NCBI GenBank assembly: GCA_029881995.1
Contig: JAOULO010000025.1
Location: 1 to 48,025, forward strand
Direction of reading: 5' to 3'
DNA length: 48,025 nucleotides
DNA from: Gammaproteobacteria bacterium
GTDB taxonomy: Bacteria; Pseudomonadota; Gammaproteobacteria; UBA6429; Thiohalophilaceae
Every line of letters starts with the position of its first letter. Positions within the stretch are counted from its first letter, which is position 1. Shown one piece after another: positions 9,386 through 19,204 of the stretch. Position numbers and translations under genes: made by a program. Below the pieces are notes generated by a model that had not been told where the DNA came from, did not search any database, and was given only the letters and a program-made list of their open reading frames with translations.

Positions 9386-10159
9386 TTAACGGATAATACC
9401 GCGAGAGGAAGACTTTATAAATTCTAGAAACGGAATAACTTCTTCTGATGAATCAGTAATTTTCTCTATCTTAGGCAAGGCCTCTTCAAGCGTCAGACCT
9501 TTTCGATATACCAGTTTATAGGCATCACGCAGGGCTTTTAGTGCTTCTTTTGAAAAACCTCTTCTCTTCAGGCCTTCAAGATTCAGCCCATGAGGATGAG
9601 CCGGATTTCCATTCACGATAACATAAGGCGGCACATCTTTACTGACTGCACTTCCCATACCGCAAAAAGCATGGCTACCTATATGGCAAAATTGATGTAC
9701 CAGCGTAAAACCACCAAGAATTGCATTATCGTCAACAATAACATGGCCAGCTAATGAAGCAGCATTTGAAAAAATAACATTGTTTCCAACAATACAATCG
9801 TGCGCAATATGGATATAAGCCATTAGCCAGTTATCATTGCCAACCTTTGTGACTCCTCCACCATCTTCTGTACCACGATTAATCGTTACAAATTCGCGAA
9901 TATGATTACGGTCTCCAATTTCAAGAGTGGAATTTTCACCATGAAATTTTTTATCTTGAGGGACCTCACCAATAGAGGCGAATTGAAAAATATGGTTATC
10001 CTTACCGATACGAGTTGGTCCATTGATGACTACGTGAGGACCGACCACAGTACCTGACCCAATCTCCACACCAGGACCAATAATGGAATAAGGACCTATT
10101 TCAACATTGTCTCCAAGACTGGCATTGCTATCAATGACTGCCGTAGAGTGTATACTCAT
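9386..10159 (-). CDS. lpxA: Acyl-ACP--UDP-GlcNAc (or UDP-GlcNAc3N) acyltransferase LpxA
   Basis: The first acyltransferase of lipid A synthesis, a trimeric left-handed beta-helix of hexapeptide repeats. From ATG 10159 (ATGA overlap with the fabZ stop) the product is 257 residues. Catalytic His120 (E. coli His125) sits in [10 protein letters not shown], with His117 equivalent to His122. The C-terminal helical domain begins at [11 protein letters not shown] and ends SSRGIIR. At the position of E. coli Gly173, the acyl-chain ruler, this protein has Met168 in [10 protein letters not shown] Met there goes with shorter (C10-type) hydroxyacyl chains in Pseudomonas aeruginosa. With gnnA/gnnB next door the natural acceptor may be UDP-GlcNAc3N; this is inferred. 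Confidence 0.95.
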   Translation of the reverse strand: MSIHSTAVIDSNASLGDNVEIGPYSIIGPGVEIGSGTVVGPHVVINGPTRIGKDNHIFQFASIGEVPQDKKFHGENSTLEIGDRNHIREFVTINRGTEDGGGVTKVGNDNWLMAYIHIAHDCIVGNNVIFSNAASLAGHVIVDDNAILGGFTLVHQFCHIGSHAFCGMGSAVSKDVPPYVIVNGNPAHPHGLNLEGLKRRGFSKEALKALRDAYKLVYRKGLTLEEALPKIEKITDSSEEVIPFLEFIKSSSRGIIR

Positions 10160-10599
10160 ATCATCTCGCGTTCTGCACACATTAATTCAGCACTGCAGAC
10201 TACATTACCATCAACCGATGCTTCACCATCAAATTTCCAGATGCCTCTTTTTTGCCTGATATAAGTAACCTTCAGGACTAACTGGTCACCAGGGTTAACC
10301 GGTTGTTTGAATCGGGCTTTATCAACCCCTACAAAATAGTATAAGGAGTTTTCATCCGGTATCTTTCCAACCGTTCTGAAAGCAAGGATGCCTGTCGCCT
10401 GAGCCAGAGCCTCTAAAATCAAAACACCAGGAAAAACGGGCCGTTGGGGAAAGTGTCCGGTAAAAAATGGTTCGTTATAAGTGACATTTTTATATCCAAT
10501 CAAATACTCGCCTGGCTTACACTCAGTAACTCGATCAATAAGCAAAAATGGGTACCGATGAGGTAGATGATTCAGGATTTCATGTATATCAAGTGTTTC
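10156..10599 (-). CDS. fabZ: 3-hydroxyacyl-ACP dehydratase FabZ
   Basis: Dehydrates beta-hydroxyacyl-ACP in fatty acid elongation and competes with LpxA/LpxD for hydroxyacyl-ACP. The hot-dog-fold protein has [13 protein letters not shown] near the N-terminus and the active-site stretch [15 protein letters not shown] with the catalytic His, followed by the Glu of [12 protein letters not shown] place the start at TTG 10599 (about 147 residues, the usual family length) because GAGG lies eight bases upstream, inside the lpxD stop region. The longer TTG at 10626 would overlap lpxD by 20 bases and has no good ribosome-binding site. Seven bases separate it from lpxD, and its TGA overlaps the lpxA ATG. 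Confidence 0.95.
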   Translation of the reverse strand, partial: ETLDIHEILNHLPHRYPFLLIDRVTECKPGEYLIGYKNVTYNEPFFTGHFPQRPVFPGVLILEALAQATGILAFRTVGKIPDENSLYYFVGVDKARFKQPVNPGDQLVLKVTYIRQKRGIWKFDGEASVDGNVVCSAELMCAEREMI

Positions 10600-10606
10600 C
10601 AAGGCT

Positions 10607-11635
10607 TTATCCTCGTAATTTTTCAACTTCTTTTTCTAACTGCTTAATACGCTTTGCCATTTCATCAAGCTGTTTGAAGCGTACATAATTTTTATGCCAA
10701 CTCCGATTTGGCTCTAAAGGAGTAGAAGAAGAATACACACCTTTAGTATCAATCGATTGTAGTACCGCTGAACGTCCTGTAATAGTGACATTATCTGCAA
10801 TGGTAAGATGGCCTGCAATAGCTACCTGACCACCAATAATACAATTTTTCCCGATTGTAGTACTTCCTCCAATTGCGGTACACGCAGCAACGACTGTATG
10901 TTGGCCAATTCGAACATTGTGTCCAATCTGGATGAGATTATCTAACTTAACCCCTTCCTCAACAATGGTATTTTCTATCGCACCTCTATCGATCGTGGTA
11001 TTAGCTCCAACTTCTACATCATTCCCTATCTGAACTGCGCCTACTTGAGGTACTTTAAGCCATTTCCCAGCTTCATAAGCCTGGCCAAAACCGTCACCAC
11101 CAATAACTACACCTGGATGGAGTAATACTCTATCGTCAAGCTGGCAGTCTCTCATAATTGAAACATTTGCGGTTAAATGACAGTCATTTCCTATTGATAC
11201 ATTTGCACCAATAAATGACCCTGAGCCGATAATTGTTCCAGTGCCTATCTTGACACCATTTTCAATAACACAATACGGTCCAATGGCGACTGAACTATCA
11301 ATCGTACAATCATCACCAATACAGGCTGTAGGATGAATACCAGATAATGTTGTATTGTTCGAATAAATTAGTGTGGCAATCTTGGCATAAGCGGGGTGAG
11401 GATCAGAAACAACCAGAGCATTAGTTTTGCAATCACTGGCAAATTTTTCATTTATAATTACTGCTGTTGCCCCTGTTGTCTCCAAATCTGGCTTGTATTT
11501 TATATTAGTTAAAAAACTAATTGCCCCCTTTTGGGCATTTTTCAAGGTCGCAACATGATCAATTTCTGCATCATCATCACCAATGATGTATCCATTAACA
11601 TGCTCAGCAAGTTTTTTTAGAGTTATTTTTGACAA
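10607..11635 (-). CDS. lpxD: UDP-3-O-(3-hydroxyacyl)glucosamine N-acyltransferase LpxD
   Basis: Adds the second hydroxyacyl chain (on the 2-amino group) in lipid A synthesis. The 342-residue product (341 in E. coli) has an N-terminal uridine-binding domain, a long run of hexapeptide repeats forming a left-handed beta-helix, and a C-terminal coiled helix ([15 protein letters not shown]). The catalytic-His region is [16 protein letters not shown]. The only sensible start is a TTG at 11635, preceded by AT-rich DNA with no clear Shine-Dalgarno sequence, so it may depend on coupling to skp, whose stop lies 15 bases upstream. Confidence 0.96.
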   Translation of the reverse strand: MSKITLKKLAEHVNGYIIGDDDAEIDHVATLKNAQKGAISFLTNIKYKPDLETTGATAVIINEKFASDCKTNALVVSDPHPAYAKIATLIYSNNTTLSGIHPTACIGDDCTIDSSVAIGPYCVIENGVKIGTGTIIGSGSFIGANVSIGNDCHLTANVSIMRDCQLDDRVLLHPGVVIGGDGFGQAYEAGKWLKVPQVGAVQIGNDVEVGANTTIDRGAIENTIVEEGVKLDNLIQIGHNVRIGQHTVVAACTAIGGSTTIGKNCIIGGQVAIAGHLTIADNVTITGRSAVLQSIDTKGVYSSSTPLEPNRSWHKNYVRFKQLDEMAKRIKQLEKEVEKLRG

Positions 11636-11650
11636 CTGATTTATTAAATC

Positions 11651-12160
11651 TTATTTATTTTTTAATCTGTTTAACACCAGATCAGTCACATCAATTCGTT
11701 TACTTGCATAAAGAGCACTGTCGCCCAAAATCAAGTCATACTTCTGTTCTTTAGCAAGCTTAAGAATAGTATCGTAGACGAGTTTTTGTAGTTTATTCAA
11801 CTCTTCATTTCGTCGGATATTTAAATCTTCGGTAAATTCTTCTCGACTTCGTTTGATATCTCGTTTATTGGTAATTATTTGTCTTTCGAGAGTTTTTCTA
11901 TCTTTATCTAGAATTTTTCCTGTATTAGTGGTTAATTTATCTTCCAGGGATTTCAGTTTTGTTTGCATTTTGACAATTTTCTGATCCCGGGGCGCAAATT
12001 CATTTTCCAGTTTTTTTCGGGCCTCTTCGGCCTGTGGAGCCTCTTTTAGCAATCTAGCTGTATTTACATAACCAAGTTTCAAGTCAGCAGCATATACAAT
12101 ACCAGTTTCTAAAAATAACAGTCCAATTATTCCTACAATAATTATATGTCTATATGCCAT
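11651..12160 (-). CDS. skp: Periplasmic chaperone Skp/OmpH family
   Basis: A periplasmic trimeric chaperone that holds unfolded outer-membrane proteins on their way to the BAM complex. The 169-residue protein has a signal peptide (hydrophobic stretch 6-19, cleavage probably after Ala24 in VYA), then LKLGYVNTARLL, then a long charged helical hairpin rich in Lys and Glu (about 40-140), as in Skp tentacles. It lies between bamA and lpxD, the conserved place for skp, with 20 bases to bamA. Confidence 0.93.
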   Translation of the reverse strand: MAYRHIIIVGIIGLLFLETGIVYAADLKLGYVNTARLLKEAPQAEEARKKLENEFAPRDQKIVKMQTKLKSLEDKLTTNTGKILDKDRKTLERQIITNKRDIKRSREEFTEDLNIRRNEELNKLQKLVYDTILKLAKEQKYDLILGDSALYASKRIDVTDLVLNRLKNK

Positions 12161-12180
12161 GTCGCTCCTGAAACATATCT

Positions 12181-14454
12181 TTAGAAAGGTGTCCCCAGAG
12201 TAAACTGGAAGTGCTGCGTATCATCTGTTGATCTAGCATCGTATGGCTCAGCATAGCTAAATCTCATTGCTCCAACAGGTGTTATCCATATTAATGATAC
12301 ACCATAAGAATGTCGCAATAAATTTGTTGTTTCTGGTTCGTCCTCACCATATGCATAACCCATATCCCAGAAAAGACTCATCCTGGTGGAAGCACTCCTA
12401 TCAGCAAATGGATTAGGCAATATTAATTCTAAATTACCAACAAATCTACTTGTTCCACCAAGTGACCTACCCTGGTATTTTGGACCTAGAGTGCCTGACT
12501 TATAGCCACGAACTGAACGACTACCCCCAGCATAATAGTTTTCGAAGAAAGGTAATTCTCGAGTATGCCCCAAAGGTTCACCTCTACCGTATTCACCTCT
12601 TAGTAAAACACTGGTTTTACTGGTGAAGGCAAAATATTGTGAGTAATCGACATTCCACTTATAGAACTCAATATCACTATCAGGTAGGACATATTCTGTC
12701 CCGACACCAAATTTCATCCCATCACTGGCAAATATGGCACGATTTCGTGAATCATGTTGCCACCCTAAATTTAGTTTATATAAGGCATATTCATTGCCAT
12801 AATCATTAATAAAACTTTGTCTATTTTCATCTAGTGATGAGCCTGTTAAAAGCTCAGTGTATTCATAAGATAAGCCAGCACTGGCAGACTGTGTTTCACT
12901 TAAAGGCAAGCCATAGTAAACTCTGCCTCCATATGTATTTGACTGGACTCCAACAATATCTCCAACTTGACCAGAATCAATTTCAGACGAAAAAAGACTA
13001 AAACTACGGCTAATGCCATCTGGTGTATGATAAGGGTCAGTATAACTTACACTGTAATCATCCCGCGTTTCACTTTGACTTAGATTAAAGCTCATACGAG
13101 TACCCGTACCAAGGAAATTATTCTGGCTAACAGAAAAGGTAAATACGGTTCCACTTTGATCAGAATAACCAATACCGGCCTGTAACGTACCTGTTGAACG
13201 CTCTTTTAAAGAGTAGTTTATATCGACCAGATCATTTTCACCTGGTACGGCTGGTGTTTCAACAGAAACATCTTCAAAAAATCCGGTTCTATTTAAGCGT
13301 TTTTGTGAGTTGGCAATAAGCGTGGTTGACATTTTACCTGCTTCCATTTGCCTGATTTCACGGCGAACCACACGGTCTTTAGTTTTGACATTGCCAGCAA
13401 TATTCACTCTTCTCACATAAACGCGTTTGCCTGGCTCTATAAACACCAGAAGATTAACCAGTTTTTTATCATCAACAGTCTCTGGTGCAATGTTGACATT
13501 GGCAAAGGCATAACCATCCATAGCTAGTCTTTCTTGAATATTTTTTCTTGTTTTGGTTAATTTGGCCCGTGAAAAGATCTCACCAGACTTAAATTCAATA
13601 AGCTTATTAACCTCGGATTCCTTAAAAACCAGATCACCTGCCAGCTTTATATCATCGATGGTAAATTGTTCCCCTTCTGCAATATTAACGGTGACATAAA
13701 CATCCTGCTTATCTGGTGTAACTGATACCTGCGTAGAGGCAATAGAAAAATTGATATAACCCCGATCCATATAATAGGACTTAATCGCTTCTAAATCTGC
13801 CGACAATACTTGCTTTGAATAATTTTCCCGCCCGCCAAACATAGCTGGCTCACCTAGTGATGTTTCAAACAGCAGGTCGACCATCGGAAATTTTGTATTC
13901 CCAATAATATTTAGCGCATAGACTTCAGCCTTATCACCTTCAGTTATTTTAATATTAATCTCAACACGATTTCTCTCAAGGGGCAGAATTTCAGTTTTAA
14001 TTTGTAATGCATATTTTCCCAAACTGTAATATTGTCTTTGCAACTCAAGCTTTATTCTTTCAAGAACTGACCTATCAAAGACTCGACCTTCAGCCAGACC
14101 TATCGCCGTAAGTGATTCTTCAAGCTTATCAGTTGGTATATCATTATTTCCTTCAATATTGAGGCCGGCAATAGCAGGTTTTTCTGCAACAAAAATAACC
14201 AGTACGTTACCTTCTTTTTCCAGTCTGACATCTTTAAAGAAACCTGTTCCATATAGTGAACGAATAGCTTCTGATGACATGCTCAATGAGAACTTTTCAC
14301 CTACTTTAATGGGCAAATAATTGAATACCGTACCCGCAGATATGCGCTGAAGACCTTCTAACCTTATGTCTTTTACGATAAATGACGAACTGGCGTATGC
14401 TGTATTCACCATCAACAATAGTAACAAAAAAACAAAACGTACCATCTTACTCAA
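12181..14454 (-). CDS. bamA: Outer membrane protein assembly factor BamA
   Basis: The core beta-barrel insertase of the BAM complex. The 757-residue protein has a signal peptide (hydrophobic stretch about 6-20, cleavage near TAYA), five POTRA repeats (about 24-420; typical starts FIVKDIRLEGLQR, KPAIAGLNIEGN and AEVYALNIIGN) and a C-terminal 16-strand barrel. The loop-6 motif VRGY is at about residue 648 in SRSVRGYKSGTLGPK. The last residue is Phe (FTLGTPF), the usual outer-membrane barrel signal. It overlaps rseP by four bases, so the two are translationally coupled. Expression in this block is often sigma-E linked, but I see no clear sigma-E promoter. Confidence 0.97.
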   Translation of the reverse strand: MSKMVRFVFLLLLLMVNTAYASSSFIVKDIRLEGLQRISAGTVFNYLPIKVGEKFSLSMSSEAIRSLYGTGFFKDVRLEKEGNVLVIFVAEKPAIAGLNIEGNNDIPTDKLEESLTAIGLAEGRVFDRSVLERIKLELQRQYYSLGKYALQIKTEILPLERNRVEINIKITEGDKAEVYALNIIGNTKFPMVDLLFETSLGEPAMFGGRENYSKQVLSADLEAIKSYYMDRGYINFSIASTQVSVTPDKQDVYVTVNIAEGEQFTIDDIKLAGDLVFKESEVNKLIEFKSGEIFSRAKLTKTRKNIQERLAMDGYAFANVNIAPETVDDKKLVNLLVFIEPGKRVYVRRVNIAGNVKTKDRVVRREIRQMEAGKMSTTLIANSQKRLNRTGFFEDVSVETPAVPGENDLVDINYSLKERSTGTLQAGIGYSDQSGTVFTFSVSQNNFLGTGTRMSFNLSQSETRDDYSVSYTDPYHTPDGISRSFSLFSSEIDSGQVGDIVGVQSNTYGGRVYYGLPLSETQSASAGLSYEYTELLTGSSLDENRQSFINDYGNEYALYKLNLGWQHDSRNRAIFASDGMKFGVGTEYVLPDSDIEFYKWNVDYSQYFAFTSKTSVLLRGEYGRGEPLGHTRELPFFENYYAGGSRSVRGYKSGTLGPKYQGRSLGGTSRFVGNLELILPNPFADRSASTRMSLFWDMGYAYGEDEPETTNLLRHSYGVSLIWITPVGAMRFSYAEPYDARSTDDTQHFQFTLGTPF

Positions 14455-15818
14455 CCACCAAATATCCTGGTTAAATCATTGCCAATCGCCAAAGCCATCA
14501 TCATAACAATTATCACTATTCCAATTCTCTGGCCTAACATCTCAAAATTCTCTGATACCGGTTTTCCTTTGATAATTTCGATCAGATAATTCATCAAGTG
14601 ACCGCCATCAAGAAGTGGTATAGGTAATAAATTTATAACACCCAGACTGATACTGACAATTGCCAGAAAATCCAGAAACCGGGCTAATCCAGCACTTGCC
14701 GAATATCCTGCGTATACTGCAATATTGATAGGACCACTGAGATTTTTTATTGAAACCTCTCCAGTAATCAACTTACCTATCATTTTTAAAGTTAAAACCG
14801 AATTACGCCATACTTTTTCCAGCGAATGAGTTAAGCCAGAAAGATATGGATACTGGTATTCTCGTTTCATGTCTTCAGGGATAACAGCATTACCTGCTGG
14901 ACCAATACCAATCTGACCAATTTTTTTATTTCCTCGTTCAATCAGTGTTGGTGTAATGCTGATAGATTGTTTTGCATTGTTTCGAATAATGGTAAATACA
15001 ATTTTTTGTTCAGGTCTGGAACTTACATATTCTACAAGGCCATACCAATCATTTATGGTTTGACCATCGACAGCGACTATTTTATCACCACCTATTAGCC
15101 CCGAACTGGATGCAGGTGAATCATTCAATACTTTACCCACAACAGCATCAACATGTGGTCGCCAGGGTTTTAAGCCAAGCGCTTTTAATGCCTGTTCCGG
15201 CTCGTCATAATCATCCAGACTCTGAAAATCTATAGTCTTTTTAATCAGAAAGCCATCTCCTTTTGAGACAGCCACTGTAGCAGATTCCTTATTTAAAGCA
15301 GCGATCACTAGCTCTTGAATTGCAACATCCCAAATTGGAGTAGACCGATCATTTATCTCAACAATCTCATCACCTGGATTAAAACCGGCTGTTGCCAATA
15401 CAGAATTATTATCAATATCACCAATAACAGGCTTTAAGCCATTCACTCCAATCGACAGCATTAACCAATAAGCTAAAGCTGCAAAAATAAAATTGAATAT
15501 TGGGCCGGCTGCAACAATAGCAATCCGTTTGGATACTGTCTGATTATTGAAGGCTCGGTGTTTTTCCGTGTCCAGCACCTCACCTTCTCTTTCATCTAGC
15601 ATTTTTACATAACCACCAAGTGGTAATGCGGCCACAACATATTCCGTTTGGTCTGGCCCGTAAGATTTCTTCCAGAGCGGCCTACCAAAACCAATTGAAT
15701 AGCGTAAAACTTTAACGCCCATTTTTTTAGCTACCCAGAAGTGTCCAAATTCATGAACTGCAACAAGAATGCTAATCGCAACAATAAAAGCGAGTAATGT
15801 ATAGATAAAGTCAATCAT
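14451..15818 (-). CDS. rseP: Site-2 intramembrane zinc protease RseP
   Basis: Cleaves the anti-sigma factor RseA within the membrane during the sigma-E envelope stress response and clears signal peptides. The 455-residue protein has the HEFGH zinc motif (His22, Glu23, His26) in the first transmembrane segment, two PDZ domains (about 115-310) and the second active-site motif LLDGGH with the metal ligand Asp at about 404 in a C-terminal membrane segment. The final segment IGIVIIVMMMALAIGNDL is hydrophobic. It lies 11 bases downstream of dxr and overlaps bamA, the usual arrangement. Confidence 0.97.
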   Translation of the reverse strand: MIDFIYTLLAFIVAISILVAVHEFGHFWVAKKMGVKVLRYSIGFGRPLWKKSYGPDQTEYVVAALPLGGYVKMLDEREGEVLDTEKHRAFNNQTVSKRIAIVAAGPIFNFIFAALAYWLMLSIGVNGLKPVIGDIDNNSVLATAGFNPGDEIVEINDRSTPIWDVAIQELVIAALNKESATVAVSKGDGFLIKKTIDFQSLDDYDEPEQALKALGLKPWRPHVDAVVGKVLNDSPASSSGLIGGDKIVAVDGQTINDWYGLVEYVSSRPEQKIVFTIIRNNAKQSISITPTLIERGNKKIGQIGIGPAGNAVIPEDMKREYQYPYLSGLTHSLEKVWRNSVLTLKMIGKLITGEVSIKNLSGPINIAVYAGYSASAGLARFLDFLAIVSISLGVINLLPIPLLDGGHLMNYLIEIIKGKPVSENFEMLGQRIGIVIIVMMMALAIGNDLTRIFGG

Positions 15819-15829
15819 TATATAAATTA

Positions 15830-17017
15830 TTAGTGTAATGTGTTTTTAACTTTGACTGAGTCATATGCAATTCTTCTGGCTTCTGCATCGTCCTCAAGAA
15901 TCACATCTAATGAAATGGCCTCCCTAGGAGTCATTATGGACATGACTTTTTCGATTAAGTTCGGTATTTCAGTGAATGCAATTTCACCATTCAAAAAAAG
16001 ATCAACAGCAATTTCATTAGCAGCATTCAGGATAGTTGTCTGTGTACCGCCAATCTGCATTGCTTCATACGCCAGTCTCAAGCAGGGAAAACGTTCAAAG
16101 TCTGGTTTTTTAAACTCAAGACTCCCCATTGTAAATAAATCCAAACTATCAACGCCTGATTGTATACGTTCCGGCCAGGCCAATGCGTGTGCAATAGGTG
16201 TCCGCATATCTGGTTGCCCCATTTGGGACAAAATTGATCCATCATGGTATTCAACCATGGAATGAATAATACTCTGTGGATGCATTGCTACACTGACTCT
16301 TTCAACTGGTGCATCAAACAACCAGCATGCCTCAATCACTTCCAGCCCTTTATTCATCATGGTCGCTGAATCAACTGATATTTTCCTACCCATATCCCAA
16401 TTAGGATGTGCACAAGCCTGCTCAGGTGTGACAGCTGTTAATTCACTCAGGGGGGTATCCCTAAATGGACCTCCAGATGCTGTTAAAATAATTTGTTTAA
16501 TCCCTCTCTCATCCATAGTGCCAGATGCGTTGTATGGCATTGATTGGAAAACAGCATTATGTTCACTGTCGATAGGTAATAGCTCTGCATTAAATTGCTT
16601 CACTGCATCCATGAATATTTGTCCTGACATCACCAGCGCTTCTTTGTTTGCCAGTAAAATTCGCTTACCCTTTTTTACTCCAGCAAGGGTGGGTAACAAA
16701 CCTGCAGCACCGACAATAGCTGCCATGACATAATCTACGTTGTCATGAGAAGACACCTCGATAAGACCTTCTTCGCCAGCAAGCACATTACAATCAAGCC
16801 CACTCTCATTGAGTTTACTTTGCAGAAGGTTTGCTGAGTCTGTATCTGCCATCACCACATATTCCGGCTTGTGTTGTTTGCATTGTTCTAACAGGCGATC
16901 TACCTGCTTGTTTGCGGTCAATGCAAAAACAGAATATTTGTCATTATTCCTGGCGACTACATCCAGGGTACTTACACCAATTGAGCCGGTGGAGCCAAGT
17001 ATCGTAATCTTTTTCAT
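15830..17017 (-). CDS. dxr: 1-deoxy-D-xylulose-5-phosphate reductoisomerase
   Basis: Converts DXP to 2-C-methyl-D-erythritol 4-phosphate with NADPH, the committed step of the MEP isoprenoid pathway. The 395-residue protein begins with the NADPH-binding motif ILGSTGSIGVSTLDVV, contains the LLANKEALVMSG segment and the metal-binding LPIDSEHNAVFQ region, followed by SGGPFRDT, NWDMGRKISVDSATMMNKGLE and MHPQSIIHSMVEY. Its product feeds undecaprenyl phosphate synthesis, which links it to uppS two genes upstream. It overlaps cdsA by four bases. Confidence 0.97.
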   Translation of the reverse strand: MKKITILGSTGSIGVSTLDVVARNNDKYSVFALTANKQVDRLLEQCKQHKPEYVVMADTDSANLLQSKLNESGLDCNVLAGEEGLIEVSSHDNVDYVMAAIVGAAGLLPTLAGVKKGKRILLANKEALVMSGQIFMDAVKQFNAELLPIDSEHNAVFQSMPYNASGTMDERGIKQIILTASGGPFRDTPLSELTAVTPEQACAHPNWDMGRKISVDSATMMNKGLEVIEACWLFDAPVERVSVAMHPQSIIHSMVEYHDGSILSQMGQPDMRTPIAHALAWPERIQSGVDSLDLFTMGSLEFKKPDFERFPCLRLAYEAMQIGGTQTTILNAANEIAVDLFLNGEIAFTEIPNLIEKVMSIMTPREAISLDVILEDDAEARRIAYDSVKVKNTLH

Positions 17018-17844
17018 TCCTGTAATCCCAGCAAATACATACCCAGCACAAACACTGGACTGGCTGCGATCAGACTGTCAATTCTGTCTAGTACTCCTCC
17101 ATGCCCTGGAAGAATATTGCCACTATCTTTAAGACCAGCCTGTCTTTTCATAACACTTTCAAATAGATCGCCTGCAATTGAAACCGCAACAACGACTAAG
17201 GACAAGACAAGCAGCTTTATAATGATCAGAAATTGATAACCCATCACGTTTGCATATATAACTGAAATTGTGATCGAAGAAACTAAGGCACCTACTACAC
17301 CTTCCCATGTTTTTCCTGGACTTATGTTTGGTGCCAGTTTATTTTTCCCAAATTTACGACCAGAAAAGTAGGCGGCAACATCCGCGCCCCAAATAAGCAA
17401 AAACATCAACAGAATGAGTATTCGATCATGTTCGAACTTTAACGTAAGAAACCCTACACTGATAAAAGTACAGGTCAGCAGTAATATGCCAATTAAAATA
17501 CGCGACAATCTGGAAAACTTAACCACGATTATTTCTTTATCATATAAAGCCAACCAGAAAATGATTAAAAACCATAAAAGGACAGTTGATGAAAGTAATA
17601 CAATCATCACATTTACAGAATCACTTAAATAATATTTTGCAGCAACAAACATTACTCCGTTACTGATAACAAACAATATTTTTTTGTAAGGGGAATGTAA
17701 GCCGGCAAGTGCTGCCCATTCCCAGGAGCCCGCCAGTAACACGGCCATAAATAACCATAGAAGTTGTTCATCAGGCAAGCCGAAAAGTGCCCAGACCACT
17801 AAAGGAGCAAGGATTAGAGCTGTTATAATTCTTTGTTTAAGCAT
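17014..17844 (-). CDS. cdsA: Phosphatidate cytidylyltransferase
   Basis: Makes CDP-diacylglycerol from phosphatidic acid and CTP, the branch point for membrane phospholipids. From ATG 17844 the product is 276 residues and begins MLKQRIITALILAPLVVWAL, with seven to eight membrane segments. The C-terminal signature KRQAGLKDSGNILPGHGGVLDR matches the CDP-alcohol synthase pattern, with ISPGKTWEGVVGA before it. A longer reading from 17901 would add 19 residues inside uppS and lacks support. The chosen start overlaps the uppS stop by eight bases, indicating coupling. Confidence 0.96.
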   Translation of the reverse strand: MLKQRIITALILAPLVVWALFGLPDEQLLWLFMAVLLAGSWEWAALAGLHSPYKKILFVISNGVMFVAAKYYLSDSVNVMIVLLSSTVLLWFLIIFWLALYDKEIIVVKFSRLSRILIGILLLTCTFISVGFLTLKFEHDRILILLMFLLIWGADVAAYFSGRKFGKNKLAPNISPGKTWEGVVGALVSSITISVIYANVMGYQFLIIIKLLVLSLVVVAVSIAGDLFESVMKRQAGLKDSGNILPGHGGVLDRIDSLIAASPVFVLGMYLLGLQE

Positions 17845-18604
17845 TGTTAAGTTTTGCCACCTGTTCGCCAGTTTTACCAAAACGGCGTTCCCTGTCAGCA
17901 AAAGACTTTAATGCCTTGACGTATTCGACTCTGTCAAAATCCGGCCAAAATATGTCGGTGAAATAGAGCTCAGTATAGGCAAGCTGCCAAATCATAAAAT
18001 TACTGATTCGATGCTCACCACTTGTACGAATAAAAAAATCTGGTTCAGGTAAATCACCAAGTGAAATAGTATTTTGTATAAGCTCTTCGCTTATATCTTC
18101 AGGCTCTAATGAGCCTTTTCTAATCTGTTGAGCAATTTTTCTAACTGCATCAGTGATGTCCCATTTACCACCATAATTGGCCGCAATAACAATTTGCATC
18201 CCCTGATTATCACAAGTCAGTTTTTCTGCTTCGTTAATACGCTTTTGAAGTTTTTCACTAAACCTGCTTCTATCCCCAATAAAACGTAAGCGAATATTTT
18301 TCTCATGTAATTGAGCCACTTCCTTTTCCAGTGAAGTTACAAATAGATCCATGAGAGTACTAACTTCGTCCCTGGGTCGATTCCAGTTTTCACTTGAAAA
18401 TGCAAAAAAAGTTACAACTTCGACCCCAAGCTGAGCACTGGTTTCAATAACCATCTTAACTGTATCAACACCAGCCTTGTGACCTGCAACACGTTTCAAA
18501 AAACGTTTTTTAGCCCATCGACCATTACCGTCCATAATAATGGCAACATGTTTTGGAACAACTGTCAGTTCTACATCAGGAACAGCGGATAGTTTATTTC
18601 CCAT
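17837..18604 (-). CDS. uppS: Undecaprenyl diphosphate synthase (cis-prenyltransferase)
   Basis: Condenses isopentenyl diphosphate units on farnesyl diphosphate to give the C55 lipid carrier for peptidoglycan and O-antigen. The 255-residue product has HVAIIMDGNGRWAKKR with the catalytic Asp, then GHKAGVD, TFFAFSSENWNRP and, near the C-terminus, IRTSGEHRISNFMIWQ and YTELYFTDIFWPDF. The length is normal. The usual neighbours frr (40 bases upstream) and cdsA (overlapping) are present. Confidence 0.97.
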   Translation of the reverse strand: MGNKLSAVPDVELTVVPKHVAIIMDGNGRWAKKRFLKRVAGHKAGVDTVKMVIETSAQLGVEVVTFFAFSSENWNRPRDEVSTLMDLFVTSLEKEVAQLHEKNIRLRFIGDRSRFSEKLQKRINEAEKLTCDNQGMQIVIAANYGGKWDITDAVRKIAQQIRKGSLEPEDISEELIQNTISLGDLPEPDFFIRTSGEHRISNFMIWQLAYTELYFTDIFWPDFDRVEYVKALKSFADRERRFGKTGEQVAKLNNA

Positions 18605-18644
18605 TGTTGTGTTCCTCTACCATATTACTTGCATGACTGAACAA

Positions 18645-19202
18645 TCAGATTTCCATCAAATCTTTTTCTTTTTCCGCAAGTAATTCATCCACCTGCGCAA
18701 CATATTTGTCTGTGACTTTCTGAACAACATCCTGGGCCTTACGGTCTTCATCTTCGGTAATATCCTTATCTTTCAAAAGAGACTTAAAATCACCTAACAC
18801 ATCACGACGAATATTCCGAATAGCCACTTTGGCCCCTTCACCCTCTTTTCTTACAACTTTGATTAAGTCCTTGCGACGTTCTTCAGTTAAAGGAGGTAAT
18901 GGGACACGAATAATTTCACCTGCCGTGGCAGGATTGAGTCCCATATCAGAATTAATAATGGCCTTCTCAACTACAGGAACCATTGGCTTTTCCCATGGTG
19001 TTACATTCAATGTACGAGAATCACCAACTGAGATATTTGCGACCTGATTTAAGGGGACATTTGAACCATAATATTCAACTGTTAAATGCTCCAATAAACT
19101 AGGATGGGCACGACCAGTTCGAATTTTGGTTAATTCACCCTTCAGTGATTCAATACTCTTCTTCATTCTTGATTCAGCATCGCTAATCAGCTCGTCGATC
19201 AT
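18645..19202 (-). CDS. frr: Ribosome recycling factor
   Basis: Splits the post-termination ribosome together with EF-G. The 185-residue length equals that of E. coli RRF. Recognisable stretches are [20 protein letters not shown], the domain-II segment [16 protein letters not shown], and [18 protein letters not shown]. It starts two bases downstream of the pyrH stop, so the two are probably coupled. Confidence 0.97.
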   Translation of the reverse strand: MIDELISDAESRMKKSIESLKGELTKIRTGRAHPSLLEHLTVEYYGSNVPLNQVANISVGDSRTLNVTPWEKPMVPVVEKAIINSDMGLNPATAGEIIRVPLPPLTEERRKDLIKVVRKEGEGAKVAIRNIRRDVLGDFKSLLKDKDITEDEDRKAQDVVQKVTDKYVAQVDELLAEKEKDLMEI

Positions 19203-19204
19203 CT

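Noticed and set aside
10160-10180. A longer lpxA starting at 10180
   Set aside because: The added residues MCRTRDD are encoded in the fabZ end; ATG 10159 overlaps the fabZ stop as ATGA and matches the LpxA N-terminus.
17845-17901. A longer cdsA starting at 17901
   Set aside because: The extra 19 residues lie within uppS and are not membrane-like; the family begins at the MLKQRIITA position, ATG 17844.
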